Made by a program: the position numbers and the translations under genes. This document shows, piece by piece, positions 10,555 through 21,042 of a DNA stretch of 64,000 bases. The notes under the pieces are model-generated. The model worked only from the letters and a program-made list of their open reading frames with translations, made no database searches and was not told the DNA's origin. Source of the DNA: Torymus aiolomorphi (Eukaryota; Arthropoda; Insecta; Hymenoptera; Torymidae); NCBI GenBank assembly GCA_036365515.1, contig CM070873.1:48232011-48296010 (forward strand). The letters are read 5' to 3'. The stretch's first letter is position 1; each line of letters opens with the position of its first letter.

Positions 10555-11560
10555 TTATTAAATTATACCTACTTCTAGAAAGATGAAATTTGCTTAAAAA
10601 AATATACGATTCCTGAAATATATTATAGAAGCAGAGTTCTATTATTTTTATACTTAAGCACATTTACGCCAACTAAACATCGACAACACTGAATGATGAG
10701 TACACCTGCTAAATCTGACTGGTGGCTTTTATAACATTACAGGAGCAGGATTAATTTATCTTTTCATGTAGTGTGAGCCTGTCCGAAAGATTTATAGAGT
10801 ATGCTTAAATAAATATTCTGGAAACCTGTCAGAATTATGAAAAGTTCACTATAACCTCTAAAAATCAATTAATACTGGTAGTTAATAGATAAGCTCATTG
10901 TTCATTAACTACTACAATTCGACTGAATTTTACAGATTAAAATAACTTTTTTCACAATTTTTACACGTACTCAGATTTATTATTATGGCGGGACAAGCTA
11001 TAGATGTATAAAAGTTTCAGACACACTCACACTACACTACACTACAGTATACGGACCAAAATTAAAAACTTAATAAGAAAATTCATCCGGCTCCTACAAT
11101 ATAAAAGCCACTTGTCAGATTTAGCAGGTGTGTTGAGCATTCAATGTTATCGATATTTACTTTGAGGTGATGTGTCCGTACTTAATCCAAAAGACTAAGA
11201 ATGATAGAAACAGTAATGCATCTCAGACATTCCATGTATTTTTGAGTTGACTCTGTCTTTTTGAAAGTACATGTAATTTAATAAAAAAAATAAAAATACA
11301 GTTCTATAAAAAATACACAAGCAGTGCCTGAATTAAATCTGAGAAATTGCATGATTTATTTCTTTCTTTTTATTAAACTATACCTACAAAAAAAAAGATA
11401 AAATCAGCTTAAAAATACATAAGATGCCTGAAATGCATTATAAAAGCAGATTTCTATCATTCTTATGTTCTTCTAAATGAAGTTTGAAAAGACATCCTCA
11501 AAGTAAATATCAACCACATCAATGAATGAGGAATAGATCTGTTAAATTTGACCGGTCGCC
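10555..11560. repeat. Cluster of three related repeats (10555-10745, 11090-11165, 11395-11560)
   Basis: The segment at 10695-10735 is the reverse complement of 11105-11150 (shared GCCACTTGTCAGATTTAGCA, GGTGTGTTGAGCATTCA-like). The segment at 10555-10640 is similar in direct orientation to 11375-11475 (AAATTATACCTAC, GATTCCTGAAATATATTATA, AAGCAGA). A further copy of the GCCACTTGTC module is at 2540-2610. They look like dispersed modules of an unidentified noncoding element. Confidence 0.5.
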
Positions 11561-11727
11561 TCTTATAGTTACTGCTTTTTCTGAAAGGATAATAAAAACC
11601 CTAAAACAAAAAATGAAGCTATAGTAATGGTTGAAAGCAGTAGATTACTGAAATAATAATTATTCAAAGAAGAGACCACAAAGTGGTCACAGTGAATTAA
11701 AATAAATACAGACTAGATCAACTTCCA

Positions 11728-11967
11728 TTGATAATCTATAGAAAGATGAAGCTGCCACGATGTGTGCATCAGGAAGCCCTTCACTCAAGGATAACCACTG
11801 TAATGCTATTGTGGACTTTCACAAAGTTGCCGTTCCCAATTTGGTCCGATTTTTTTGAAAATCTCCTGCTTTATGATGGTCATATAATGACGCCCTCGAG
11901 GAAAGAACAATTATATGAAGACGTGTTGTCTTCTGCAGGAACTCTTCGCCCTAGGCCAAAAACATAA
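11728..11967 (+). CDS. Small hypothetical ORF overlapping a direct repeat
   Basis: A 79-codon frame starts at ATG 11728. The peptide begins MIIYRKMKLPRCV and has a mixed, non-repetitive composition, but its last ~15 codons lie in the direct repeat shared with 12221-12345. I recognise no domain. It may be a remnant of a transposon gene or a chance frame. Confidence 0.15.
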   Translation: MIIYRKMKLPRCVHQEALHSRITTVMLLWTFTKLPFPIWSDFFENLLLYDGHIMTPSRKEQLYEDVLSSAGTLRPRPKT

Positions 11968-12346
11968 TTACAACAAGAATAACTTAGCAACGGAGGGAGT
12001 ACAGAGAAGCCACACTCCTGTCAAAGGGGTAGGAAATTATTGCAGGATAGATACTAGCTGAAAAGTATAAGCCAATAAACTTTCTTACAGTAAGCTAATC
12101 ACCAGATAATTTTTTCAACGAGTTCAGAGGTTGTCAATGTCCACATAAAATATGTCAATCAATCCAACATATAGTCCTAATAAAAAACGCTAGCTGCAGG
12201 TGTTTAGGATGCCGTAATGTCGTCTACAGGAGCTCTTCGCCCTAGGCCAAAAACATAAATACAACAAGAATAACTTGGCAGCGGATGGAGTACAGAGAAG
12301 CCACACTCCTGTCAAAGGGGTAGAAAATGATTGCAGTACGTATTCC
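11925..12346 (+). repeat. Direct repeat pair, about 125 bp each, 296 bp apart
   Basis: Copy 1 (11925-12050) and copy 2 (12221-12346) share AACTCTTCGCCCTAGGCCAA, AACATAATTACAACAAGAAT, AACTTRGCARCGG, GGAGTACAGAGAAGCCACAC and TCCTGTCAAAGGGGTAG with few differences. The spacer is unrelated. They could be a short tandem duplication or very short terminal repeats; neither TG...CA ends nor flanking duplications were identified. Confidence 0.6.
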
Positions 12347-12691
12347 CATAAAATAAAAACCTGTTGGAGATTTTAACAATAAAATCATTAATTTGTTTCA
12401 GATTAATTATATCAACGGTTCCGTAAATAAATAACAAATAAATAATAAACGAATTACGATAACGCGCATAGAAAATAAATGACTGACGATAAATACGAAT
12501 ACCGTACGTAAATAAATAATGGATAGGTGATCAACAATTTGATAATTAATAGCTTGCGAGTCAAATGAACTAATAACAATTAATTTAGGCATTAATAATA
12601 ATAATTAAGATTTAGAGTCTATTAATATTAAGATTAAATAAATTATAAGAGGATAAAACTCGCTCATGGAAAGGCTCATTCCTTTTCTAAA

Positions 12692-12846
12692 TATATAATT
12701 CCTAGAGTTGTTTACTCTACATAATTCCTAGAGTTGTTTTCTCCATATAATTCCTAGAGTTGTTTACTCCATATAATTCCTAGAGTTGTTTACTTCGCAT
12801 TATTCCTGGAAATATTTACTCCATATTTTCCAAGAGTTGTTTGTCT
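12692..12846 (+). repeat. Minisatellite, unit about 26 bp
   Basis: Five to six copies of ATAATTCCTAGAGTTGTTTA plus CTCCAT are arranged head to tail. The last two are diverged (TTCCTGGAAATATTTACTCC, then TTTCCAAGAGTTG). This is a simple tandem array upstream of the promoter-like segment. Confidence 0.7.
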
Positions 12847-12919
12847 CTTCCCCCCCTCTTCCTGTTTTCCTTCTATTTTTAGAGTCATCAAGGTCAACAG
12901 AGGGAGCCACATAAATCCA

Positions 12920-13080
12920 GTTATAACTGACCTAGCTACCCCCACTCTCGAGGACGATCCAGAATAAACTAGAATTATCCAGCGCGGCCACTCCCACTCT
13001 CAAGGACAAAACCGGATTAAAGTAGAATTCTCCAGCGAAGCCACTCCCACTTGAGGAAGGGAAATAGTTCTGATTGGTTC
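12920..13080 (+). repeat. Three ~60-bp repeats upstream of a TATA box
   Basis: The word CCACTCCCACTYTCNAGGA recurs near 12935, 12986 and 13042, with AGAATTATCCAGCG/AGAATTCTCCAGCG between copies. Placement 40-200 bp upstream of a TATA box resembles enhancer repeats of an LTR U3. The role is inferred. Confidence 0.5.
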
Positions 13081-13114
13081 CACTCCCACCACCAACCTGG
13101 AATTCCACCTGCAA

Positions 13115-13165
13115 TTTAGAATATAAATAGGGCCCCCTCACCGGCCTGCAGGAGTCACTCCGAGG
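13115..13165 (+). promoter_or_regulatory. Candidate TATA promoter, possibly within an LTR
   Basis: GAATATAAATAGGGCC at about 13117-13132 is a good TATA box. About 25-30 bases downstream is CAGGAGTCACTCC, a possible initiator. The upstream triple repeat suits an LTR U3 region. I could not define LTR ends or find a second copy in the window, so it may be a solo or truncated LTR. Confidence 0.4.
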
Positions 13166-13913
13166 TCTCTGTGCAAGTGCCTCAGAGCATAATATCCAAG
13201 GTCATTTTGAATTATATCGAGTCACGTTTAAAAGTCTTTATATTTTGTTAAAAGTTCAAAAGTATTTATTAATTGAATAAAACTTCGAAGTTAAATTTTA
13301 TCTCTTCAAGTTCGAGTTTTCATTTCAAAGTTCCCGCAATTTCTTGCGTTTCAGCGCTTAATCGGACAACGAACCCACAATTTAATTGGTCAACGAGGCG
13401 ACCATTGCAGAAAGCGCCCTTCTGCTCCCAGATCCCGACTCGGATTGTAACAGGTAAAGCCAACAAGCCCGCAGTGTCCCCGCCATCACGTGATTGGCGA
13501 TGCTATACACGTTACTCATGTGAATATATGATGTTGTAATTTTTATATCGTTTATTGCGATTATTGCGAATTGCGTAAAATCAAGCTCGCATTGTCATAA
13601 CTTTGCATAAACATCTATCTATTATACGTAATACGTTATACACGAACAATATGACATGACTTGAGAACCATTGCGCGGTAACATGTCTGTAAGAGGCGGT
13701 CACTAATGTTTTTTAGACGGTAAATTTTTCGCTTATTAGCTTTACTGTTTGCCATATGGTAACAAAAACTATTTTTTTTTTTAAAGTATGCAAAATCATG
13801 AGTGCATTGCCCTTCGTAATGACATTATTAATCAATTTTCGCTTTTATAAAAATACAAGGTTCTCCTGAGTATTGCGGTCGTGCCTATTATGTAAAAACG
13901 AAGTTTTTACATA

Positions 13914-14011
13914 GGGAGGAGGCGGGTGACGAGCGAAGCGAAGCAGGTCTGTGTGGCGGGGGGGGGGGGGGGGATGCCGTGCCGAAGGTACGCTGGGGGG
14001 CGCAGCCTCCC
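13914..14011. mobile_element. 98-bp GC-rich palindromic insertion with TA duplication
   Basis: The insert begins GGGAGGAGGCGG and ends GCAGCCTCCC, forming short inverted termini, with TA on both sides (13912-13913 and 14012-14013). It contains a run of about 15 G and GAGCGAAGCGAAGC. It cuts off the HTH reading frame of the transposase fragment at 14014. Similar GC-rich hairpins occur at 8986-9095. Confidence 0.5.
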
Positions 14012-14191
14012 TAGTTTCTTTGTATGTAGCTCCTTTATTTAACTGTTGAGCCCAACGTTTTAATTGGGTTATCGACGAAACCATACGAAATTGGTTTTGC
14101 ACCGTTTTTAAAGCAAGATTCTTGTTATGTCCACTTCTCTAAAAGTTTACTGCTCTTTCTTTGTAATCGTGTGATAACTCTTCAGTATCTA

Positions 14192-14941
14192 CCCAATAAG
14201 CAAAAAGAATTTTTAATGAACTCTTTAGGACTACTTTATGAACGCTTTTTTCATGAAAGTAATCATAAAGAATTCTTATTGGGCCAGTTTATCCGATCTC
14301 AAATGTCCCATCGGTACTGATTCTTTAAGTATTAACAAAGAATTCTTTACGGAAATATTTTTTGCCAAATTAATAACCCCGACATTTTTTTAATAGTTAA
14401 AAGTGTTCTTAAAGAATTCATAAAAACTCTACGAAGCATTCACAAAGACTTCACAAAGAATCCCTTACGTTGATATAGAACATTTTTTAATACACAAAAG
14501 TTTTATTAATATTATAAATTTATAATTTATCGATTTTTCTATAGAAATAAGTAGATAAGATTAACAATAAATTAATAAAATTCAATTTTAACGATGAAAA
14601 AAATCCTGCCGGTATGGGGATTTGAACCTGGGTCTTCGGGTTGAGAGGCGAAGTCTTAACCGTTTGCGCCATCGACGAACACTTAAATGTTATAATTCGA
14701 ATCGTCTACATATGTTATGATTTACTAATACTAATAATCTTTTAAAATACTTAGCGATTACTTTATGATTACTTGTGATTACTTTCCATTGATATTATTT
14801 TGTTTTATTACAAATATTTTTGGAAATATTTTATACAAAGTAATCTATAAGAATACTTTGTGAATACTTAAAAAATCATCCTCAAGCGAACATTCGGTAC
14901 TACTTAAAGAATTCTTTTACCCCAGATTTTTGCTTATTGGG
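14192..14941. mobile_element. 750-bp CCC-TIR element with AAAGAATTCTTT words
   Basis: Termini are CCCAATAAGCAAAAAGAATT at the left and ...TTTTTGCTTATTGGG at the right. TA is duplicated (14190-14191 and 14942-14943). The interior repeats variants of AAAGAATTCTTT and TAAAGAATT in both orientations. The insertion lies inside the HTH reading frame and its removal restores the frame. It has no transposase and carries a tRNA-like segment at 14604-14680. It belongs with the elements at 30466, 35700 and 42415. Confidence 0.75.
14604..14680 (-). other. tRNA-related (SINE-head-like) segment, not a functional tRNA
   Basis: On the minus strand the segment has an A-box-like ATGGCGCAAACGG and a B-box-like GGTTCAAATCC at tRNA spacing, with a CTTCG...CGAAG anticodon-like stem. 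The T stem pairs poorly, the anticodon loop is too long and the acceptor halves do not match. I read it as a tRNA pseudogene or tRNA-derived SINE head captured in the surrounding element. Confidence 0.4.
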
Positions 14942-15214
14942 TATCGTACACTGTTCTATGTCGTCGTTATATCCCCAATCTCTGTCATCATCTTCAACTA
15001 TTTCCATGTTAACTTCTCTAAAGGGCTCTTGAAAATCTAAAGTATTTTCTTCCATAATTTCTATATTATTAAACTCATCAATGGAATTAAATAACATATT
15101 CTCGATGACGTTCTTCATACTTATTTCCTCTTCATTCACTGACGTATCAGGAAGTTTCATCATTTGAAAAGACAGTAGTAACAAATTTAAAATGTTTTTT
15201 GGATTGACACGCAT

Positions 15215-15760
15215 ATTGGCTTATTGTAAGTTTTATCTGTAAACGTTTAATTGAAAATATTTTGTTATTTATGTTAAAATTACGAATAGTACTTTAAAAA
15301 TAATTTAAGAACATTTTTATTAATTTGTTTTGTACTTTTTCTTTCATGACAAAGTTTTTTTTTACATTACAATAAAAAAGAGTAACAATACAACCATTTT
15401 TCAGACATTTTTCTTGTGATTGATCTGTTCACATTTTAAACAATACTAAATATTTGTTAAATAACTATAAAAAAATTTATTAAAAACAAATTTAAACAAA
15501 AATACGTTACGACATCTTAAAAAAATACTGGTAGACGTTATTTTGAAAAAAACCTTGTGACAATTAATTTGTTTTTATGTTAGGTGAATTAAATTTTACC
15601 AATAATTATATCGGACTTATAAATACTGTTATATTATACGATTATATTTAGAAAGACTGTAATTTTATAAATACATTTAATTTTATATCCTTGTGCTCTC
15701 TTACATCCATGTATTGATACTGTCAAAGATGTGTGAGAAAAATTTTCCTTTCGCATACAT
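15215..15760. other. AT-rich unassigned sequence
   Basis: Poly-A/T rich, with no frames of note. This would be 5' flank of the transposase fragment; no TIR of that element was recognised. Confidence 0.25.
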
Positions 15761-15764
15761 ATTA

Positions 15765-16200
15765 ATACGTCAGAAAATGATGATGCTATAATACATATTA
15801 TACAATATGTATTAAATCACGTACAAACCATTTTAAAAATATAAATAAAAAAATTAATTTAAAAATTTAAATAAATTTCTTAAATTTTTTAATTTCATAA
15901 ATTTTAATCTAAATTAAAATTTAATTTAAATTGAAATTCTTAAATTTATTACGTCATTTAATATATTGATTTTCATTTGAATTAATTTATAATTTATATT
16001 GAATATTTTTAAAATGTCAAATAATTAATTTATTTAAATTTAAAAATTTATATTTTTACAATGGTTTTTATGTGTTTTAATACGTATTATAGTACGAACT
16101 ATAATACATATTATAGAGACCATAATTTTCTGGCTTATTAATAACATATGAAAGGGCGTATTATAATACGTATGATCACGTATAACACGTGTTAAAAAAT
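15765..16200. repeat. AT-rich imperfect palindrome with AATACGTATTAT words
   Basis: The left arm (15770-15850) and right arm (16050-16165) are inverted copies (TACGTCAGAAAATG / CATAATTTTCTGGC; TTATACAATATGTATTAA; ACAAACCATTTTAAAAATAT / ATATTTTTACAATGG). The centre is an AAATTTAA-rich self-complementary run. Structure suggests a foldback MITE; no clear target duplication was found. Confidence 0.5.
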
Positions 16201-16429
16201 ATAAAAATTTTCACCAGAAAAATATTAAATTAAGATAAAGGACGCTAATTGCCAATCTATTGGCAGCGGTTTATTTAGTTAATAAAGCATCTTGCCCTTA
16301 TGAATACTAATCAAACAGTAATACTTACTATGCCTTTATTATATGGCACTAGCTTTATGTTAATATCTTAAGTTGAAATTATTTTTTGAAGAGTATTTGT
16401 AGTAAAATATTATAGTTGTTCTTATGTAG

Positions 16430-17184
16430 TGTAACGGGGTTCAGTTGTAGAGAGGGTGTTCGCGGGGTCATATACGGGTGTATTCTACGCCCGGGCAACT
16501 CACCGTTGTTGAATTACCTGTAGTCCGGCAGAAGCGCATCGACACATGCGAGCCCGGCTTCTATTGTAGAAAGCCTAGGCCGCCTTCTACTAGAACCGGC
16601 GATGCGCTCTGCCGCTGCTCCCAACTGCTGCCAGCGAACTACCTGCTGCTCGCTATGACCTAACGTTACCAGCGCAGCCGGTCTTTCCCGCACAACTCCG
16701 CTGAGTTAACCTCTCAAGCGGCTATTAAGATACTTACTCCGGCTACCGATGTCCCTCTAGGAGACAATGCTCGCGACTAGCTGCAGATGCTGAAAGGGGT
16801 AGAGGGCGGCATTCGGAAAATCATGCATAGGTTAAGACGCGCTCAATAAGTACTCGTGACTCGACTATTTAAGATAAAATAAGACAAAGGGGTTTATTCA
16901 ACCAAGTTGATCGCGCGAATGGGCGCGAACCCGAACAATCATCAACAATTGAGTACGCGCAGGCCGAGACTCTAAATCGCACGCACGCTCGCGGCCGCCG
17001 ATGCGCGACGGCAACAGATTACTCTGCGACAATATTTACAGAAGAGCGCATTATGCGAGACTTACGTTCGTAGGCCGGCCGGCCATCGCAGCTATCTCTC
17101 TCGCTCGTTCGCCTCTGCACTCGCTGCGAGGGGGAGAGGGCGGGAATGGAGCTCGTCTCACTGTTCCCGTTCCTGTAGCGCTTC

Positions 17185-17226
<42 letters not shown>

Positions 17227-17531
17227 GCTCCCCCGCAGTGGATGGTGGCGCCTGTGGCGGTCACAGTTGCAGCGGTGGAGGCACAAAACGCTAAACCGAC
17301 CTCTTTTACTACGCGTGACCGTGACGGCGACTACTTTCGCGTGTCACGGCGAGAATCGACATGGCCGCGCGCTCATGTTCGTAGTGGTGCCGCGGCTTCG
17401 TCTTCTTCTCCATCTGCTTCTGGCTTGTCCCGCGTGGCGCTCTGTCGATCACGATACGTGCAAGAAAGCGAGATTCGGATCTCGCGACGCAGTATACGTG
17501 ATACCCTTACCCAATATCGGCGCCCGTTACA
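16430..17531 (-). repeat. Gypsy 3' LTR
   Basis: Starts TGTAACGGGGTTCAG and ends GGCGCCCGTTACA on the plus strand, so its own 5' end is at 17531. It matches 26645-27754 throughout, with small indels (the right copy has extra CTCTCAGGGG-like sequence near its start, the left a longer CT run at 17188-17224). Plus-strand frames inside (17001-17590) are present in both LTRs only as noncoding shadows. Confidence 0.8.
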
Positions 17532-17545
17532 CCCCCCACCCAGAT
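17532..17545 (-). promoter_or_regulatory. Polypurine tract of the Gypsy element
   Basis: On the minus strand GGGTGGGGGG directly precedes the LTR start TGTAACGGGCGCC. This is the normal position for plus-strand primer formation in reverse transcription. Confidence 0.7.
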
Positions 17546-17691
17546 TTGACGTCTCCTCGGACGTTACATCGAGGAAGGAAAGGGCGCTGAAATCAGGAGG
17601 CAAAGTCTAACGTGGGTGCGGATGTTGGTATTTTAGACCTCGCAGGCTCGCTGAGGTTTCCCACCGGCCGCGACGTAGGGAAGCGGAAGGG

Positions 17692-19785
17692 TCAGGTGGC
17701 TTTCCGAGGGCGCCCGCGTCCTCGCTGCGGTTGGGCTGCGGCGGATGGGATCACCGGATTTGGCCCGAATGGGTCTACTACCACTGCTCGGGCTCCCGCG
17801 GGTCTTCCACGTCCCCTCCGTAGAGGAGGTGAGGCGGACGATTCCACCAGGGTCTGCTCGAGTTGGTCTAATACCACTGCTCGAGCACCCAGGGGCCTCC
17901 CGCGTCTCCTCGGAAGCGTTTCGTCCGTAAGGGTGTCGCCGGGGGGCCCACTCGTTGGCGCGGCCTCCGCGTTGACCATCCCTTCCGGCTCTTCGGGTTC
18001 TGGCGAAGCAACGTGGTAGCTTTTCAGCTGTTCCGCAGCCACCACCTCTTCTACCTCACCGCCGTCGCCTACCAATTTGTAGGTGTTAGGTCAAAGGGCA
18101 TCCGTAATCCAATACGGACCTTCGTACTTCGGCGTTAGCTTCACCGCAATGCCCTTGGCGGCCGAGGATAGGGGATGGGTGCGCTTCCACACTGCCACCT
18201 GGTTTGAGAGTTGGCTCGCGCCTGCCGGCGTCATAATAGCCGGCTTGGCGTTCTTGAGCCGCGCGCGCTCTAGAAGCGTCACGCGTGTGTAACTCTGGAA
18301 GGGCCTCCATTCGCTCCTTCCAGCGAGCCAAATTTTCTTCTTGAGCGGGGTTGTCTGCTGCTACCTCTTGCATCCTTCGTTGCGTGCCAGGGGGTTCTGG
18401 CTGTCTCCCATAGAGCATTAGAGCTGGGCTCATCCCAGTAGAACTTTGCTCAGCCGTATTCATGGCGAAGAGAAGTTCCGGAAGCTTCTCATCCCATGTA
18501 CTATGCCGCTCCTTAAGATAGGAAGCGACCATCGTCTTTAGGGTACGGTTGGCTCATTCTACCGGATTAGCCTGAGGGTGATAGGGGGGAGTGTGGGTGT
18601 GGTGCACTCCACGCTCCCGCAGGAAGTCTTCCACGGTATGGTTCTTAAACTCTGTGCCGTTGTCAGACAGGAAGACTTCCGGACAACCGAATCGAAGAAA
18701 GATCTTCCGACTTAGTTCCGCTATCACCGTCTTGGCGTTGGCCTTACGTATGGGAGATGCCTCTACCCACCGGCGAAAAGGATGTACTCGCAACCTTTGG
18801 AGCATCGAGGCAACGGTCCGATGATGTCTCCAGCCACGATCTGCCAGGGTTTGTCGATTACCCGGCGCCCCATAAGGCCGGCTGGAGCCCTTTGTTCCAC
18901 CTTGAAGCACTGGCACGTCTCGCAGTTTCGCACGTACTCCTGTGTTTCCGCGTAGTAGCGCGGCCAATAGTAGCGCAGCACGACTCTGGCGAACATCTTC
19001 TCTCTGCCGAGATGTCCAGCGGTGGAGTCGTCGTGGCATTCCTGTAACAACTCGCGACGATGCTCTTCTTGCACCACCAGTTTCGAGGCATCGTCATCGT
19101 CGCCGAGGGTTGAGTCTATCTCTGAGTTGGGACGGTACCGACAGAGACTGCCTGCTACGAGTTTGTAGGTAGGGTAGTCATTGGGCTGCTCTTTGACCTT
19201 GCCGCACCACTCCTGGTACCACGTGTCCTCGGTGCCAGTGAACCACGACACCGCAGCCACTTCTAGCCCGTCCTCATCCTCATACATACGAGAGAGGGCG
19301 TCTGCCACGTGGTTCAAGGCGCCTTAGCGGTGTTCGACGGTAAACTTGTGGCCTTGCAGCTCCAATGCCCAACGAGCCAAACTGCTCGTTGGGATTTTCA
19401 ACCGGCAGAGCCATCGCATGCTGCTGTGATCGGCCACCACCTTAAACTCGTAACACCCGATCTATGGGCGAAACTTTTGGATGGCCCATACTACCGCGAG
19501 GCACTGTCGCTCGGTAACGCTATAGTTATGCTCTGCCGATGTTAGCACACGGCTCGCAAACTCGGTCACCCTCTCCTGCCCTTCTAACTCTTGGAGTAGC
19601 ACTGCACCTAGGCCCACGTCACTCGCATCCGTCTGCACGGTGTATAACCCCTCAGGATGAGGCCGGTGCAGCACCGAAGCGGTCATCACCATCGCTTCCA
19701 GCAGTTGGAAATCGTGCTGCTGCTCCTCAGTAGTTTCAATATCGGCTCGCACTTCAGTACTGCCTCCAATGGATGTACGTCCCAT
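17692..19785 (-). pseudogene. Gypsy pol remnant: RNase H, integrase, AT-hook tail
   Basis: From the N terminus: RNase H (TVQTDASDVGLGAVL, HNYSVTERQCLAVVW, then HVADALSR). The integrase HHCC finger follows (H...H in HRRELLQECHDDSTAGH, C..C in NCETCQC). The catalytic core shows D in AGDIIGPLP, D in FLSDNGTEF and E just before a stop at QANPVE. The C-terminal part (KYEGPYWITDAL) leads into a tail with RRRGRPLGAR, RGRGRPAGAR and RGRGRPRKA, three AT-hook-like motifs. Stops occur at about 19463, 19325, 18555 and 18092, with frameshifts near 18765 and 18285. Role when active: cDNA integration into chromosomal DNA. Inactive here. Confidence 0.75.
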
Positions 19786-20090
19786 CTGGAGGTTTCTACG
19801 AAGGTGCCGTCGTCTTCTACTAGGTGTTTGCCCAAAAGACTTAACCTCAGTGATTTCCGTCGGACGATCGCGTCTCCCGGCTCCTCTGTCTCATCAAAGT
19901 CATTTGGGCAATGCATTCCCAACACCCACTTAGACAGTCTGTCCTTCTTTCTGAAGACTGTGCCATAGCGCCTTACTTCAAGCTGCGCCAGGCAGCTGTC
20001 AATCTCATTATGTGTGAGAGAATCTGCCCAATCCTCCACGGCTTCCTGGATGTAATACGTCATCACAGTTGCTCGCGAATTTTTGCGCAA
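19786..20090 (-). pseudogene. Unidentified coding-like remnant upstream of Gypsy RNase H
   Basis: A minus-strand open frame of about 100 codons continues into the RNase H region in another frame. It has acidic and WxxDSL-type segments (EAVEDWADSLTHNEID, KKDRLSKWVLGMHC) but no RT motif I recognise. It may be a fused remnant of gag or another domain brought next to RNase H by deletion. Confidence 0.3.
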
Positions 20091-20229
20091 TGGGATTTTC
20101 CGTTCAATAACGCGGAACTTGAAAGTGCTTTTGCACTGCCAGTGGTATCCTTCACAAGGTACCTACTGGATTACCACCGATTAGGAAAACACGAATGTTC
20201 TCAACTGGTGGCTCGGTCTCTAATCGCTA

Positions 20230-20642
20230 GACCCGGGTAATTTGCTTTTTAACCTGCTTGCTTGGAGGTTGTGTCGCTTTATGGTTATTGCGCAAACGTA
20301 ATTCGCTTGTTTGCGCAATGTGCAAACGTTTTTATCGCATGCGCAAACGATTCGGCGCATGCGCAAACGATAAAATCGGTGCAGTCGCGATTTCGCGGAT
20401 GCGTAAGCATTTTCGCGGGGTTATATGTCTTTAATTGCTAAGTGCAAATAAACTAATTGACTTTTTTAACTTCTACTTCCTGCGCAAATCTATTCGGCAC
20501 GCGAGCAAACGATTCCGTGTCGAAAAATTGAAAATTGCGTTTTCCGCACGCTGCGCATACGCGGCACTAAAATCACTAGGTGTAATAGTTTCACCAGCGC
20601 ACGCGCAAACGATTCCACGTCCAAAAACAAAAATCTAATTTT
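20230..20642. repeat. Repeats of GCGCATGCGCAAACGATT, left of Copia
   Basis: The core GCGCAAACGATT or GCATGCGCAAACGAT occurs repeatedly (near 20288, 20335, 20358, 20480, 20608). This is Gypsy internal noncoding sequence; the same words continue on the other side of the Copia insertion at 25921-26120. Confidence 0.6.
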
Positions 20643-21017
20643 TGTAGGTTATGTTTCGGATTGATAGGAGGGTATGAGTGTTTATGTCCTCAAGGAAAAA
20701 AAATAATATTCAATAATTAAACTCAACATGATTCTCTTTATTATTCTTAATTAGAATGTAAAATAATTATTATGAATGAGTCGAGATTGTCGGATACAGA
20801 AAAGTGTTTCGGAGCACGCACATGGCTGACTTAATTCCACTCTTAAACTGAAAATAGAGACGTCTGTCGAGCGCTCCCCTATCTACACGCATGTTCGAGA
20901 CATATCGGTGATAGTGTGCGATATATGACTACAGTCTAGTCGATACATAAGCCCGCTATAATTTGTAAATATCATAACAGTACGCTCAGTGACTGTTTGT
21001 AACTATATATATCTACA
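20643..21017 (-). repeat. Copia 3' LTR (375 bp)
   Basis: TGTAGGTTATG...TATATCTACA. On the minus strand the LTR starts TGTAGATATATATAG and is preceded by a purine-rich GAGGGGACG (polypurine tract, about 21020-21028). It lacks the 220-bp block found in the other LTR. Confidence 0.85.
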
Positions 21018-21042
21018 AACGTCCCCTCAAACAGACGCTGAT

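Larger units (their letters stand above)
7239..13885. mobile_element. 6.6-kb composite insertion with GGCACGACCG inverted termini
   Basis: The left end is GGCACGACCGCTTCTCGGGA at 7239; the right end is ...GCGGTCGTGCC at 13885. Reversed, the right end reads GGCACGACCGCAATACTCAG. The ends agree in the first 11 bases and again in GGAGARCCTT. Both are flanked by TA (7237-7238 and 13886-13887). The interval separates two parts of one transposase family lying in the expected order and orientation. The interior has many other repeats and no recognisable transposase, so it is probably non-autonomous or has been overwritten by later insertions. Confidence 0.55.
14014..15214 (-). pseudogene. pogo/Tc5-like transposase, N-terminal HTH fragment (interrupted)
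   Basis: Two minus-strand pieces, 14942-15214 and 14014-14191, become one continuous reading frame when the element at 14192-14941 and one TA copy are ignored. The first part is acidic (EEEIS, VEDDDRDWG). The second shows a helix-turn-helix signature (TEELSHDYKERAVNF, then KTVQNQFRMVSSITQLKRWA) that in this family precedes the Tc5-type HTH seen at 7.2 kb. A TAG stop follows NF, so the frame is dead. Same strand, family and order as 5286-7236, so I infer one gene split by the 7239-13885 insertion; two separate copies are possible. Confidence 0.6.

Noticed and set aside
14604..14680. Functional tRNA gene on the minus strand
   Set aside because: A and B boxes are tRNA-like, but the T stem and acceptor stem do not pair and the anticodon loop is too long.
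17001..17610. Plus-strand coding frames of 97-122 codons (also 27237-27762)
   Set aside because: They lie inside the two Gypsy LTRs, include the CT microsatellite and run opposite to the element.
17612..19968. Plus-strand frames opposite the Gypsy pol
   Set aside because: They are shadows of the minus-strand RNase H/integrase, which has clear catalytic motifs.
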